Assembly: GCF_024298925.1 (NCBI RefSeq)
Contig: NZ_CP101283.1
Coordinates: 2,175,001 to 2,239,000, forward strand
Source: Phenylobacterium sp. LH3H17
GTDB taxonomy: Bacteria > Pseudomonadota > Alphaproteobacteria > Caulobacterales > Caulobacteraceae
Length of the DNA: 64,000 bases
Direction: 5' to 3'
Shown here: positions 18,746 to 26,940 of the stretch, piece after piece
Numbering within the stretch: the first letter of the stretch is position 1
Layout: each line of letters opens with the position of its first letter
The notes under the pieces: model-generated
Told to the model about the DNA's origin: nothing
What the model saw: only the letters and a program-made list of their open reading frames with translations
Database searches by the model: none
Made by a program: the position numbers and the translations under genes

Positions 18746-19177
18746 ATGCAGATCCGAAAGGCCGTTATCGCGGATCAGACGCAACTGAAAGACTGCGTTC
18801 AGGCGTCATTGGAAGCGACCTATGGCGGGCTGTGGAGCTCGGAGCCGCTTTCGATGTGGGACGAGGCCTGGACGGCCGCGCGCATCGCATGCCTCAACGG
18901 GAGGATCGTCGGCGTCGGTCTGACCCGCGATGACGTCCTTAGCGATCTCTGGGTGCATCCTTCAGCTCAGGGACTGGGCGCGGGAACCCGACTGCTGGCC
19001 CGGCTGGAGCAGGAGATCTTCGCTCGCGGATTCGCGGTTGCGCGCCTGCGCTGCCTCGAACCCAACACCAGGGCCCGGAAATTCTACGCGTCGCGGGGCT
19101 GGTCGGAGGTCCGCGTGTATCCGCACGAGACGATCCCGCTGAACACCGTCGACATGGAGAAGGCGGCGAATTCGTAG
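18746..19177 (+). CDS. GNAT-family N-acetyltransferase
   Basis: The 143-residue protein begins MQIRKAVIADQTQLKDCVQ, typical of GNAT strand 1 and helix 1. Motif A reads DLWVHPSAQGLGAGTRLLAR, with acetyl-CoA loop QGLGAG, and motif B is NTRARKFYASRGW. It sits head-to-head with another GNAT gene, so both probably use the 51-base divergent gap. The two share only the fold signatures, not extended identity, and look like separate acquisitions rather than a recent duplication. The substrate is unknown. Confidence 0.85.
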   Translation: MQIRKAVIADQTQLKDCVQASLEATYGGLWSSEPLSMWDEAWTAARIACLNGRIVGVGLTRDDVLSDLWVHPSAQGLGAGTRLLARLEQEIFARGFAVARLRCLEPNTRARKFYASRGWSEVRVYPHETIPLNTVDMEKAANS

Positions 19178-19490
19178 CCGAATGACCGTATATCAATTGC
19201 GCCTAAGGAAGATTATCGGAAATTGCAGGCATGTGCGGGTGACACCGCTGAGTGATGCTCCGCGATCTTGGTTCAAACTACAACGCCGCGGCTGTGGCGG
19301 CGGCGACCACGGCAGATCACGCGGCTCCGGTCTTAATGACTGCTAACAACATGGCCGACAGCGGCCAGATTTGACGCGGACACCACAAGTTGTTTGACGG
19401 CGGATCGGAAGAACAATGTAATTCCAGGGTGTCCGGCCCTAGCCTCTGCTCGTGGCCGACAGCTTAATTTCGCGCGATTGGGGGTCAACC
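19178..19490. other. Lower-GC intergenic stretch with no gene
   Basis: This 313-base gap has no convincing coding frame on either strand and is visibly more AT-rich than its neighbours. It contains two near-identical direct repeats, TTGACGCGGA (19371-19380) and TTGACGGCGGA (from 19394), with starts 23 bases apart. The second forms the -35 element of a good promoter candidate for the next gene. Confidence 0.5.
19394..19422 (+). promoter_or_regulatory. Sigma-70-type promoter upstream of the unknown gene at 19491
   Basis: TTGACG (19394-19399) and TGTAAT (19417-19422) are separated by 17 bases, close to the sigma-70 consensus. The predicted transcript would start near 19430 and give a leader of about 60 bases. 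A second TTGACGCGGA 23 bases upstream is a direct repeat of the -35 region. Confidence 0.5.
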
Positions 19491-19901
19491 ATGCCCAGGT
19501 TCCAGACGCTGCTTTCCGACCTCAACACTGCTTTCAACAGGCATGAAATCTCAAAACGGGTGGAGCGGATCGACGCCTTCGGGCCAGACCGTCCGCTTGA
19601 CGAGGCGCTCGCCGAGATCGTGTCCGAGCCTGGAAGTGTCGAGCATCGGGCCTTCCGGAACTATATCCGCAAGATTCCTCCGGCAATTCAGGAGGGCCTG
19701 CGCAGCACCATCTACTCGGCGCTGCGGACCTCGCCGCCCACACTGATCACCTATGCCTGGGCGCCCGGCTACGACTTCGAGGCCACCTATTGGCAGGCGC
19801 CGGACACCGACGAGACCCGCGGCGGGATCACCGTCCTCATCAAGAGCCGCTATCCGGCGGATCGGCATCCGCTGGATACGGGCGGCGATACGTCGGCCTA
19901 G
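19491..19901 (+). CDS. Hypothetical protein
   Basis: The predicted protein has 136 residues, is soluble and has no signal peptide or membrane segment. It starts MPRFQTLLSDLNTAFNRHEI, a helical opening, and contains RAFRNYIRKIPPAIQEGLRS and a C-terminal part with TWQAPD-like turns (YWQAPDTDETRGGITVLIKS). I do not recognise a family. The ATG at 19491 follows GGGGGTCAACC, a plausible ribosome site; a GTG at 19452 is in frame but lies closer to the promoter. It converges on the TIR-domain gene with a shared CTAG at the stops. An association with that gene is possible but unsupported. Confidence 0.65.
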   Translation: MPRFQTLLSDLNTAFNRHEISKRVERIDAFGPDRPLDEALAEIVSEPGSVEHRAFRNYIRKIPPAIQEGLRSTIYSALRTSPPTLITYAWAPGYDFEATYWQAPDTDETRGGITVLIKSRYPADRHPLDTGGDTSA

Positions 19902-21565
19902 GAGCTGGCTGCGACTCCGGCGGCGGCGAGCCGCAGAGCCTCGCGCAGATGGTCGAGTTGCCGTCCGTCGGCATAGGGCGCGGCGCGCGGCCGGCGGGGC
20001 GACACCGGCGTGGCGCGGGCCTTGGCGTAGGCGATGGCCGCCTCCTCCAACCGCCCAAGCCGCGCCAGGCTCGCCGCCAGCACGGTCGAGGCATAGGGAT
20101 CGGTGGGCAGGGTCGCTTCACTGGCCTGCTCGATGGCGGCCTCGTACCGGCCGGCGTAGTAGTTCGCCAGCGCCAGGGTTTCGCGCATGGGTCCAAGCTG
20201 CGGATCGAAGGGGCTGAGGCGGAGGCTTCGCTCGATGGGCTCCATCGCCGCCTCGGCCTGGCCGCTGAAGATCAACACCTGTCCCAGCCGATAGTGGCCA
20301 TAGGCGAAATTGGGGTTCAGCCGCACCGCCTGGCGCGCGTTGGCCAGCGCGCCGCGATGGTCGGCCAGGTACAGGGCCGCCCCCGACAGGGCGAAATAGC
20401 CGTAGGCGTCGCGGGGATCGAGGGTGATGGCGCGCAACGCCGCATCGCTGGCCTCACGCAGGGTCGCCGTCGGGTCGCTGGAAATGCCGAAGATCGCCTG
20501 GCCGTAGAGCACCCGGGCCAGGCCGATGTGGCCTAGAGAAAGGTCGCCATCCAGGCGGATCGCCTCCTTGAACAAGGCATATGCCTCGGCGTCACCCTCC
20601 TCGGTGAGCTTGTTCAGGTGCCACATGCCCCGGTAGAAGCAGTCCAGGGCCGTGAAATCGTTAACGGCCTTGTGAGCGGCGCGAAAGCTCTCGCCGATCA
20701 GCATGGCGGGTTCGATGGCCGCCACCACCTGCTCGGTGATCTCGTCCTGCAGGGCCAGGATGTCGACCAGGTCGCGGTCGTACTGCTCGGCCCAGACGTT
20801 GGTTTCGGTCGCGGTGTCGATCAACTGGGCGGTGACCCGCGCCCGCGCAGCCAGCTTGCGCACGGCCCCCTGCAGTACGTAGCGAACGCCCAGTTCGCGG
20901 GCGACGCGGCCGATGTCGGCTTCTCCGACGCCGTAGCGGGCGCTGCTTTCGCGCGCGATGACAAAGAACCAACGCCATCGCGACAGCGCCGTCACCAGGT
21001 CCTCTGTCATGGCGTCGGCGAAATAGTCCTGCTGCAGGTCCCCGCTCATGTTCTTGAAAGGCAGGACGGCGATGGACGGTCTGCCCGGGGTCGCCGACGC
21101 CCTGTCGGCGGCATGGCTGGCCGCTGGAGACGTCTGAGAATTCGCCGCCGGTGAGGCGGCGGGCCCCTCGGCTTTTGACTTCACCAGCTCGGCGATGCTG
21201 GCCAGGACCTTGTTCCATTCGCCCCCCTCGCCCTCGCCGCCCCAGCCCGCCAGATCGGCGCAGTAGATCTGGTCGAAGGGCATGGGCGGGACGCAGGGCT
21301 CCAACACGACTTGAACCAGCTTCCCGCACTCGCGCGCCCGGTTGGCCTCGGACCGCACCCATTGGGAGCGGATGGCGTCGGCCGACCACAGGACGATCAC
21401 CGCCTTGGCGGAGTCCAGCTGTTCGGCGATGACCTCGGCGTAGGATCGGTGCGGGGGCAACTCATCGTCGCGCCACACCTCATAGCCCGCCCCGCGGAGC
21501 ACCTCGCCCAACAGCTTGGCGTGGGCGGCGGAGGATCTCGCGTACGAGATGAAGATGTCCGGCAT
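19898..21565 (-). CDS. TIR domain / TolB-like / TPR-repeat protein
   Basis: The 555-residue protein has three parts. Residues 1-130 form a TIR domain: DIFISYARSSAAHAKLL, GYEVWRDDELPP, and SQWVRSEANRA with Glu73 in the WVxxE position that is catalytic in TIR NADases such as SARM1. Residues 162-285 match the TolB N-terminal-like domain (RPSIAVLPFKNMSGD, YVLQGAVRK, NVWAEQYDRDL). Residues 300-550 are TPR-like repeats (FALSGAALYLADHRGALANA and others). The TolB-TPR module is common behind class III adenylate cyclases or winged-helix domains in alphaproteobacteria; here TIR takes the output position. Linker 131-161 is Ala/Ser-rich. No membrane segment is seen. Whether it cleaves NAD+ is untested. 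Confidence 0.85.
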   Translation of the reverse strand: MPDIFISYARSSAAHAKLLGEVLRGAGYEVWRDDELPPHRSYAEVIAEQLDSAKAVIVLWSADAIRSQWVRSEANRARECGKLVQVVLEPCVPPMPFDQIYCADLAGWGGEGEGGEWNKVLASIAELVKSKAEGPAASPAANSQTSPAASHAADRASATPGRPSIAVLPFKNMSGDLQQDYFADAMTEDLVTALSRWRWFFVIARESSARYGVGEADIGRVARELGVRYVLQGAVRKLAARARVTAQLIDTATETNVWAEQYDRDLVDILALQDEITEQVVAAIEPAMLIGESFRAAHKAVNDFTALDCFYRGMWHLNKLTEEGDAEAYALFKEAIRLDGDLSLGHIGLARVLYGQAIFGISSDPTATLREASDAALRAITLDPRDAYGYFALSGAALYLADHRGALANARQAVRLNPNFAYGHYRLGQVLIFSGQAEAAMEPIERSLRLSPFDPQLGPMRETLALANYYAGRYEAAIEQASEATLPTDPYASTVLAASLARLGRLEEAAIAYAKARATPVSPRRPRAAPYADGRQLDHLREALRLAAAGVAASS

Positions 21566-21668
21566 GGCCCTTGGCCCCGCAGACCTGAACAGACAAACCT
21601 AGCACATCATGGGCCTGACGTTGGGGCACGCTTTACCACCCTGCCCTCCCTGCTAGGCTCCCGGCACA

Positions 21669-23066
21669 ATGACAATCCAGGGAGCTAGCCAGGTGGCCGA
21701 ACCGCGACTGCCCAAGGCCTGCATCATCGGCGCGGGATGTTCCGGCTTCACGACCGCCAAGCGGCTCAAGGATTTCGGTATCCCCTACGACTGCTTCGAG
21801 ATCTCCGATGAGGTCGGGGGCAACTGGTACTACAAGAACCCCAACGGCATGTCGGCCTGCTACGAGAGCCTGCATATCGACACCTCGAAATGGCGGCTGG
21901 CCTTCGAGGACTATCCCGTGCCGACCGACTGGCCGGACTTCCCTCACCACGCCCAGCTCCACCAGTACTTCAAGGACTATGTGGACCACTTCGGCCTGCG
22001 TGAGACCATCACCTTCAACACCGCGGTGGAGAAGGCCAGGCGCACGGCCGAGGGCCTCTGGTCGGTGACGTTGTCGACCGGCGAGACCCGCACCTACGAC
22101 GCGCTGTTCGTCTGCAACGGTCATCACTGGAGCCCGCGCATCCCGGAATACGAGGGCGAGTTCGACGGCCCGGCCTTCCACAGCCACGCCTATTTCGACC
22201 CGTTCGATCCCGTGGACATGCGCGGCAAGAACGTCGTGGTGGTGGGCATGGGCAACTCGGCCATGGACATCGCCTCCGAGCTCGCCCAGCGCCCGATCGC
22301 CAGGAATCTGTGGGTCTCGGCCCGCCGGGGCGTCTGGGTGCTGCCGAAGTACATGAACGGCAAGCCCGCCGATAAGGCCAGCGCCCCGGCCTGGATCCCG
22401 CGCAAGCTGGGCCTGGCCATGGCGCGCGGGGTGATCAAGAAGGCCCTGGGGCGGATGGAGGACTACGGCCTGCCCAAGCCCGATCACGAGCCCCTGGAAG
22501 CCCATCCTTCCGTAAGCGGCGAGTTCCTGACCCGGGCCGGCTGCGGCGACATCAAGTTCAAGCCCGCCATCCAGCGCCTGGAAGGCAGGCAGGTGCGGTT
22601 CGCCGACGGCAGCGTGGAGGATGTGGACGCCATCGTCTTCGCCACCGGCTATGACATGCGCTTTCCGTTCTTCGAGGATCCGGACCTGGTTCCGGACGCC
22701 GATCACCGGCTGCCGCTGTTCAAGCGGATGATGAAGCCAGATGTCCCGAACCTGTTCTACATGGCGCTCGCCCAGCCCCTGCCCACCCTGGTGAACTTCG
22801 CCGAGCAGCAGGCCAAGCTGGCGGCGGCCTACCTGGCTGGGCGCTATCGTCCGCCCTCCCCCGATGAGATGCGCCGGGTCACGGCCCAGGACGAGCAACG
22901 CCACCTGGGCCAGTACTATCCGTCAAAGCGCCATACCATCCAGGTCGACTTCAACGCCTATGTGGCCGACCTGAAGCGGGAAATCGCCAAGGGCGAGAAG
23001 CGCGCCAAGGCTGCGGGTTACACCCTGCCCGTGCCGGCGCGCGCCGAACCGGCCCTCGCCGGCTAG
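21669..23066 (+). CDS. Flavin-containing monooxygenase
   Basis: The 465-residue class B flavoprotein has an FAD-binding Rossmann motif CIIGAGCSGF near residue 18 and EVGGNWYYKN. The FMO-identifying sequence FxGxxxHxxxY/F appears as FDGPAFHSHAYF, and the NADPH motif as VVVGMGNSAMD. FATGYDMRFPF is the late FAD/NADPH-site ATGY. Such enzymes oxygenate soft nucleophiles or ketones. The Phe at the end of the motif fits FMOs rather than classical Baeyer-Villiger enzymes, which end in W. ATG at 21669 is supported by start context. The TAG overlaps the purN stop. This is one of two flavin monooxygenases in the window. Confidence 0.9.
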   Translation: MTIQGASQVAEPRLPKACIIGAGCSGFTTAKRLKDFGIPYDCFEISDEVGGNWYYKNPNGMSACYESLHIDTSKWRLAFEDYPVPTDWPDFPHHAQLHQYFKDYVDHFGLRETITFNTAVEKARRTAEGLWSVTLSTGETRTYDALFVCNGHHWSPRIPEYEGEFDGPAFHSHAYFDPFDPVDMRGKNVVVVGMGNSAMDIASELAQRPIARNLWVSARRGVWVLPKYMNGKPADKASAPAWIPRKLGLAMARGVIKKALGRMEDYGLPKPDHEPLEAHPSVSGEFLTRAGCGDIKFKPAIQRLEGRQVRFADGSVEDVDAIVFATGYDMRFPFFEDPDLVPDADHRLPLFKRMMKPDVPNLFYMALAQPLPTLVNFAEQQAKLAAAYLAGRYRPPSPDEMRRVTAQDEQRHLGQYYPSKRHTIQVDFNAYVADLKREIAKGEKRAKAAGYTLPVPARAEPALAG

Positions 23067-23668
23067 TCGGGAAGGACCAGCTGGCCGCTGGCCACGCGCC
23101 GCAGGGTGTCGACGAAGAAACGCGGCTCCAGTTCCGTGATCCGGGCCTCCAGGCTGTCGACGGTTTCGTCGGGCGCCAGGGGAACGGCGCGGGCGGCGAT
23201 CAACGGGCCGTTGTCATAGATCTCGTCGACCAGGTGGATGGTGACGCCGCTCTGCGCCGCGCCGGCGGCGATCACCGCCTCATGCACTCGGCGGCCATAC
23301 ATCCCCTCCCCGCCGAAGCGCGGCAGCGGGCCGGGATGAATGTTCAGGACCCGGTTGCGATAGGCGCCTAGCGTGCGCGGGCCCAGCCGGCGCAGATAAC
23401 CCGACAGCACCACCAGCTCGACCCCGGCCGCCTGCAGCGCCGCGCAAAGCTGCGCGTCCGCAGCGTCCGGATCGGTTTGAGTGGTGATGACCTGCGTCGG
23501 GACGCCGTGCGCCCGGGCGAACTCCAGGGCTTGGGCCGCGCGGTTGTTGCTGACCGCCAGGCGCGCCTCGCCGGCCAGGGTCCCGGCCTCGATGGCGGCC
23601 ACGATTGCCCTCAGACTAGAGCCGTTTCTCGACGCCAAGAATCCCAGCCTAAGTGGCGTATTTATCAT
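23063..23668 (-). CDS. purN: Phosphoribosylglycinamide formyltransferase-like protein
   Basis: The 201-residue protein has the formyltransferase fold: LGFLASRNGSSLRAI at the N-terminus, LVVLSGYLRRLGP, and the catalytic N-I-H of VLNIHPGPLPRFGG followed by the conserved Asp in VDEIYDNGPLI. The FGGEGMYGRRVHEAVI variant differs from the common PurN SLLPxFxG form and resembles the group seen in Bacteroidetes-type PurN. It would transfer formyl from 10-formyl-THF to GAR in purine synthesis, but it is not next to purM, so a paralogous role is possible. The start at 23666-23668 overlaps the upstream MBL gene stop (ATGA). Confidence 0.78.
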   Translation of the reverse strand: MINTPLRLGFLASRNGSSLRAIVAAIEAGTLAGEARLAVSNNRAAQALEFARAHGVPTQVITTQTDPDAADAQLCAALQAAGVELVVLSGYLRRLGPRTLGAYRNRVLNIHPGPLPRFGGEGMYGRRVHEAVIAAGAAQSGVTIHLVDEIYDNGPLIAARAVPLAPDETVDSLEARITELEPRFFVDTLRRVASGQLVLPD

Positions 23669-24489
23669 CGATAATGGCCGTTCAGTTCATGTTCGAACCT
23701 CAGGCCGTCGAAGGCGGGCTCGACCCCTGGCGGGAGCTGCGCGGCCAGGGCGGCGTAGTCGAGATCGATATGCATGTTGGTGAGGATCGCCCGGCGCGGC
23801 CTCAGCCGCTCGATCCACTCCAGAGTCCGCTCGACGTGGGCGTGGGTCGGGTGCGGCCGCCAGCGCAGGGCGTCGACGATCCAGACGTCGAGACCGGCCA
23901 GCGCCTCGAGCGCCGCTCCGTCCAGATCGACCACGTCGCTGGAATAGGCCACGTCGCCAAAGCGGTAGCCCACAGACCTCACCGCGCCGTGGTCCTGGTC
24001 GAAGGTCACGACCGGAATGGCGCCCGACGGCCCGTGAACCGCCCATGCCTCACCGTGATGCGGGATCTCGTGTAGCTCGGCGATGGCCTGATAGGCCGCC
24101 TCCCCCTCGAAGATGTAGCCGAACCGCCGCCGCATGCTGGCGGCCGTGGGCGCGTCCACGTGGCAGGCGATCCGCGCCCGCTGACGGATGGCGAAGGCGC
24201 GGACGTCGTCGATGCCGTGGGTCTGGTCGGCGTGGTCGTGAGTCAGGAGCACGCCGTCGAGGCGCTTGGCCCCCGCATCTGAGGTCTGCCACACCAGATC
24301 GGGCGAGGTGTCGACAACCAGGGTGGTCTCATCCTCGGCCCGCTCCCCCCTGCGCCGGACCAGCAGCGAGCAGCGGCGGCGGCGGTTCCGCGGGTCGGCC
24401 GGATCGCAGGCGCCCCAGTCGCCGTCGGCGCGGGGGACCCCGCCCGAGGAGCCGCAGCCCATGATGGTGAACTCAAGAGTGCCGCTCAT
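23665..24489 (-). CDS. MBL-fold metallo-hydrolase, PhnP/beta-lactamase-like
   Basis: The 274-residue protein starts with FTIMGCGSSGGVPRADGDWG, the signature of the PhnP-like phosphodiesterase branch of the metallo-beta-lactamase superfamily, and RRRCSLLV. The metal motif reads LTHDHADQTHGIDD: the usual HxHxDH has Gln where the last His stands, a change I take to be common in this alphaproteobacterial branch. Further ligands are in VTFDQDHG, YSSDVVDLD and a final HxH-like NMHIDLDY. It is part of the tatD-holB-tmk run and overlaps both neighbours by four bases. The natural substrate is unknown; cyclic phosphodiesters are the known type for PhnP. Confidence 0.87.
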   Translation of the reverse strand: MSGTLEFTIMGCGSSGGVPRADGDWGACDPADPRNRRRRCSLLVRRRGERAEDETTLVVDTSPDLVWQTSDAGAKRLDGVLLTHDHADQTHGIDDVRAFAIRQRARIACHVDAPTAASMRRRFGYIFEGEAAYQAIAELHEIPHHGEAWAVHGPSGAIPVVTFDQDHGAVRSVGYRFGDVAYSSDVVDLDGAALEALAGLDVWIVDALRWRPHPTHAHVERTLEWIERLRPRRAILTNMHIDLDYAALAAQLPPGVEPAFDGLRFEHELNGHYR

Positions 24490-25262
24490 GGCCGCGGAAT
24501 CCGGTCGAACAGGTCGAAGAAGGCGTCCTCGGTGCGGCGCTCGGCCGCCTCCGGCGTCCAGCCGCGGATCTCAGCCAGCTTGTGAACGATGGGCGCCAGA
24601 TAGGCCGGCTCGTTGCGCCGGCCGCGATGCGGGACCGGGGCCAGATAGGGGCAGTCGGTCTCCACGATGATCCTGTCGGCCGGCATGTCGGCGATGATTT
24701 CGCGGACGTCCTCGGCTGCCTTGAACGTGGCGATGCCGGAGACCGAAAACCAGGCCCCGATCGCCGCCATCCGCGCCGCCAGTTCCGCCCCGGAGGTGTA
24801 GCAGTGCATCAGGAGCCTGAACGGCGCGCGGCCATACGCCTCTTCCAGCATGTCGCCCATGACCGCGTCGGCCTCGCGGGTGTGGACCACCAGCGGCAGG
24901 CCGGTCTCTCGGGCCGCGGCGATGTGCTGGCGGAATACGTCGGCCTGGATCTCGCGCGGGCTGAGGTCGTAGTGAAAATCCAGCCCCGTCTCGCCGATCC
25001 CCACCACGCGCGGGTCGGCCGCGAGGGCCACCAGCTGGGCCGTGGTCAGGTCAGTATGGTCCTTGGCCTCATGCGGATGCGCCCCCACGGTGCACCAGAT
25101 GTCGGGCTGGTCGGCCAGCGCCCGCACCTTGGGAAAGTTGGGGATCTTGTCGCAGATATTGACCATCAGCCCGATCCCGGCGGCCCGGGCGCGGGCGATC
25201 ACCGCCTCGCGATCCTCGTCGAATTGCGGCGCGTGGAGATTGACGTGGCTGTCGATCAGCAT
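24486..25262 (-). CDS. tatD: TatD-family metal-dependent hydrolase
   Basis: The 258-residue TIM-barrel protein belongs to the TatD/YcfH DNase family. GIGETGLDFHYD carries the bridging Glu, VVHTREAD a His ligand, LLMHCYTSG another His, and VETDCPYLAP the catalytic Asp. The N-terminal HxH metal motif reads DSHVNLH, so the second His is Asn, with a further His two residues on. The gene sits between the MBL hydrolase and holB, close to the usual alphaproteobacterial order, but metG, which often stands between holB and tatD, is missing. It is not part of the Tat protein export system despite the name. Confidence 0.9.
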   Translation of the reverse strand: MLIDSHVNLHAPQFDEDREAVIARARAAGIGLMVNICDKIPNFPKVRALADQPDIWCTVGAHPHEAKDHTDLTTAQLVALAADPRVVGIGETGLDFHYDLSPREIQADVFRQHIAAARETGLPLVVHTREADAVMGDMLEEAYGRAPFRLLMHCYTSGAELAARMAAIGAWFSVSGIATFKAAEDVREIIADMPADRIIVETDCPYLAPVPHRGRRNEPAYLAPIVHKLAEIRGWTPEAAERRTEDAFFDLFDRIPRP

Positions 25263-25268
25263 GGGGTC

Positions 25269-26261
25269 TCAGGCGCGGGCGGCGTCGCGCAGTTCGGTTA
25301 GGGCGGAGAAGAAGGCGTCCGCGCGGTCGAGATTGACCGCCTCCACCTCGCGCGGAAGGCGCTGCAGCGTCTCCCACGCCGCGGCCCAGCGATCAAGGCC
25401 GCCGAAGCCCTCGGCCGCCTGGCGCCGCAATTGGCCGTGCACCCGCTCGGCCAGGCGCTCAATCAGCAGGGCGAACTGCTGGGCCCCCTCCCCGCCGCGG
25501 AACCGGTCGGCGAGCGCGAGCGCCATGCCCTCGTCGACCTTGGGCAGGTTGAGCAGGATCTCGCGCGCCGCGTCATCAATGGCCACCGCGCCCGCCGCAT
25601 AGAGGGCCACCGCCCGGCCGGGCGCGCCACCCGCCATCCGCGACACCCGGATGGCGTCCTCGGCGTTGGCTTCGGTCCGCGCCTGGACGAAGGACGCCAC
25701 GTCGGCCTCCGGCAGGGCGTGGAAGGCGAGCCGTCGGCACCGCGAGCGGATGGTGGGCAGCAGCCGCCCGGGCGAATGGGAGACCAGCAACAGGATGCCG
25801 CGCGACGGCGGCTCTTCCAGTGTCTTCAGCACGGCGTTGGCGGCGTTGACGTTCAGGTCGTCGGCGGCGTCGATGATCGCCACCCTGTGCGGCGAGGTGG
25901 CCGGCGACTTGGAGAAGAACTCCGAGAGCTTGCGCGCTTCGTCGACCGGGATGACTTTGCGCGGCTTGCCGTCTTCGCCGATCCGCTCCAGCACCAGGAT
26001 ATCGGGATGGGAGTGGGCGATGATCTGGCGGCTGACCGGATGGTCGGGCGAGGCGCCGAGGATCCCGTAGCTCGGCTCGGGCGGCGCGCCCAGCAGTCGG
26101 CGGGCCGCGCGATAGGCGAAGGTCGCCTTGCCCACCCCTTCCGGCCCGGTCAGCAGCCAGGCGTGGTGCAGTCGACCCCGCTCGCGGGCGTCCTCGAAGG
26201 CCGTCTCGGCGATCTCGTGGCCCTGCAGGGTGAAGGTCAGCCGGGGATGGTCCTCAGCCAT
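25269..26261 (-). CDS. holB: DNA polymerase III subunit delta prime
   Basis: The 330-residue AAA+ clamp-loader subunit has HHAWLLTGPEGVGKATFAYRAARRLL, an intact P-loop, whereas the E. coli delta prime P-loop is degenerate. Also visible are VAIIDAADDLNVNAANAVLKTLEEPP, which serves as the Walker B/sensor region, and the SRC motif as IRSRCRRLAF, which contributes the arginine finger. It overlaps the upstream tmk gene by eight bases. As part of the clamp loader it opens the beta sliding clamp onto primed DNA. tmk-holB linkage is strongly conserved in bacteria and supports the call. Confidence 0.94.
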   Translation of the reverse strand: MAEDHPRLTFTLQGHEIAETAFEDARERGRLHHAWLLTGPEGVGKATFAYRAARRLLGAPPEPSYGILGASPDHPVSRQIIAHSHPDILVLERIGEDGKPRKVIPVDEARKLSEFFSKSPATSPHRVAIIDAADDLNVNAANAVLKTLEEPPSRGILLLVSHSPGRLLPTIRSRCRRLAFHALPEADVASFVQARTEANAEDAIRVSRMAGGAPGRAVALYAAGAVAIDDAAREILLNLPKVDEGMALALADRFRGGEGAQQFALLIERLAERVHGQLRRQAAEGFGGLDRWAAAWETLQRLPREVEAVNLDRADAFFSALTELRDAARA

Positions 26262-26901
26262 GGATGGCCAGCCGATCGGCGACCGCCGCCCAGACCTGGG
26301 CCTCGACCCCTTCGATGGTGTCGGCCGCGTCGATCAGGGCGCAGCGGTCCGGCTCGGCCGCGGCTATGGCCTGGAAGGCGGCGCGCAGGCGTTCGTGGAA
26401 GGCCGCGCCCTTTGACTCGAACCGGGTCTCGGCGTGACCGGCGGCGGCAGCGTGGGTTTCGGCCCGGGCCAGGCCTACGGCCACCGGCAGGTCGAAGATC
26501 AGGGTCAGGTCGGGCCGCACGTCGGCGACCACGTGGTTCTCCAACGCTGCGATCAGGCCGGGCGCGACGCCGCCCGCCCCGCCCTGATAGGCCCGGGTGG
26601 AGTCGAAGAAGCGGTCGCAGACCACCCAGGCGCCCCGCTCCAAGGCGGGCGCGATGGCGCGCTCAATGTGGTCGCGCCGCGCGGCGTACATCAGCAGGGT
26701 CTCGGTGACCGGGCTCCAGCGGTCGGCGGATCCCTTCAGGACCAGGTCGCGGATCGCCTCCGCGCCCGTGGAGCCCCCGGGCTCGCGGGTGGCGACCACA
26801 TCGTGGCCGGCCACGCGCAGGCGCTCGACCAGGCGCCTGACCTGGGTCGATTTCCCGGCGCCCTCGCCGCCTTCGAAGGTGATGAACCGACCACGTGCCA
26901 C
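26254..26901 (-). CDS. tmk: Thymidylate kinase
   Basis: The 215-residue P-loop kinase phosphorylates dTMP to dTDP. FITFEGGEGAGKSTQ is the Walker A loop near residue 6, TREPGGS carries the catalytic DRX-type Arg partner, and VVCDRFFDSTRAYQG is the dTMP-binding DR(F/Y)xxST signature. LIFDLPVAVGLAR and a lid segment AGHAETRFESKG with few basic residues are consistent with the bacterial type. ATG at 26899-26901. It overlaps holB and is separated from rlpA by 39 bases. The dacF-type D,D-carboxypeptidase gene often found between rlpA and tmk in related bacteria is absent. Confidence 0.95.
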   Translation of the reverse strand: MARGRFITFEGGEGAGKSTQVRRLVERLRVAGHDVVATREPGGSTGAEAIRDLVLKGSADRWSPVTETLLMYAARRDHIERAIAPALERGAWVVCDRFFDSTRAYQGGAGGVAPGLIAALENHVVADVRPDLTLIFDLPVAVGLARAETHAAAAGHAETRFESKGAAFHERLRAAFQAIAAAEPDRCALIDAADTIEGVEAQVWAAVADRLAIHG

Positions 26902-26940
26902 GCGGCCAAATTGGCCGGTTCGCCGGCTTTGTCCAGCGCC

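Noticed and set aside
19178..19490. Small RNA or riboswitch in the AT-rich gap
   Set aside because: I see no strong hairpin with a T-run and no recognised riboswitch core.
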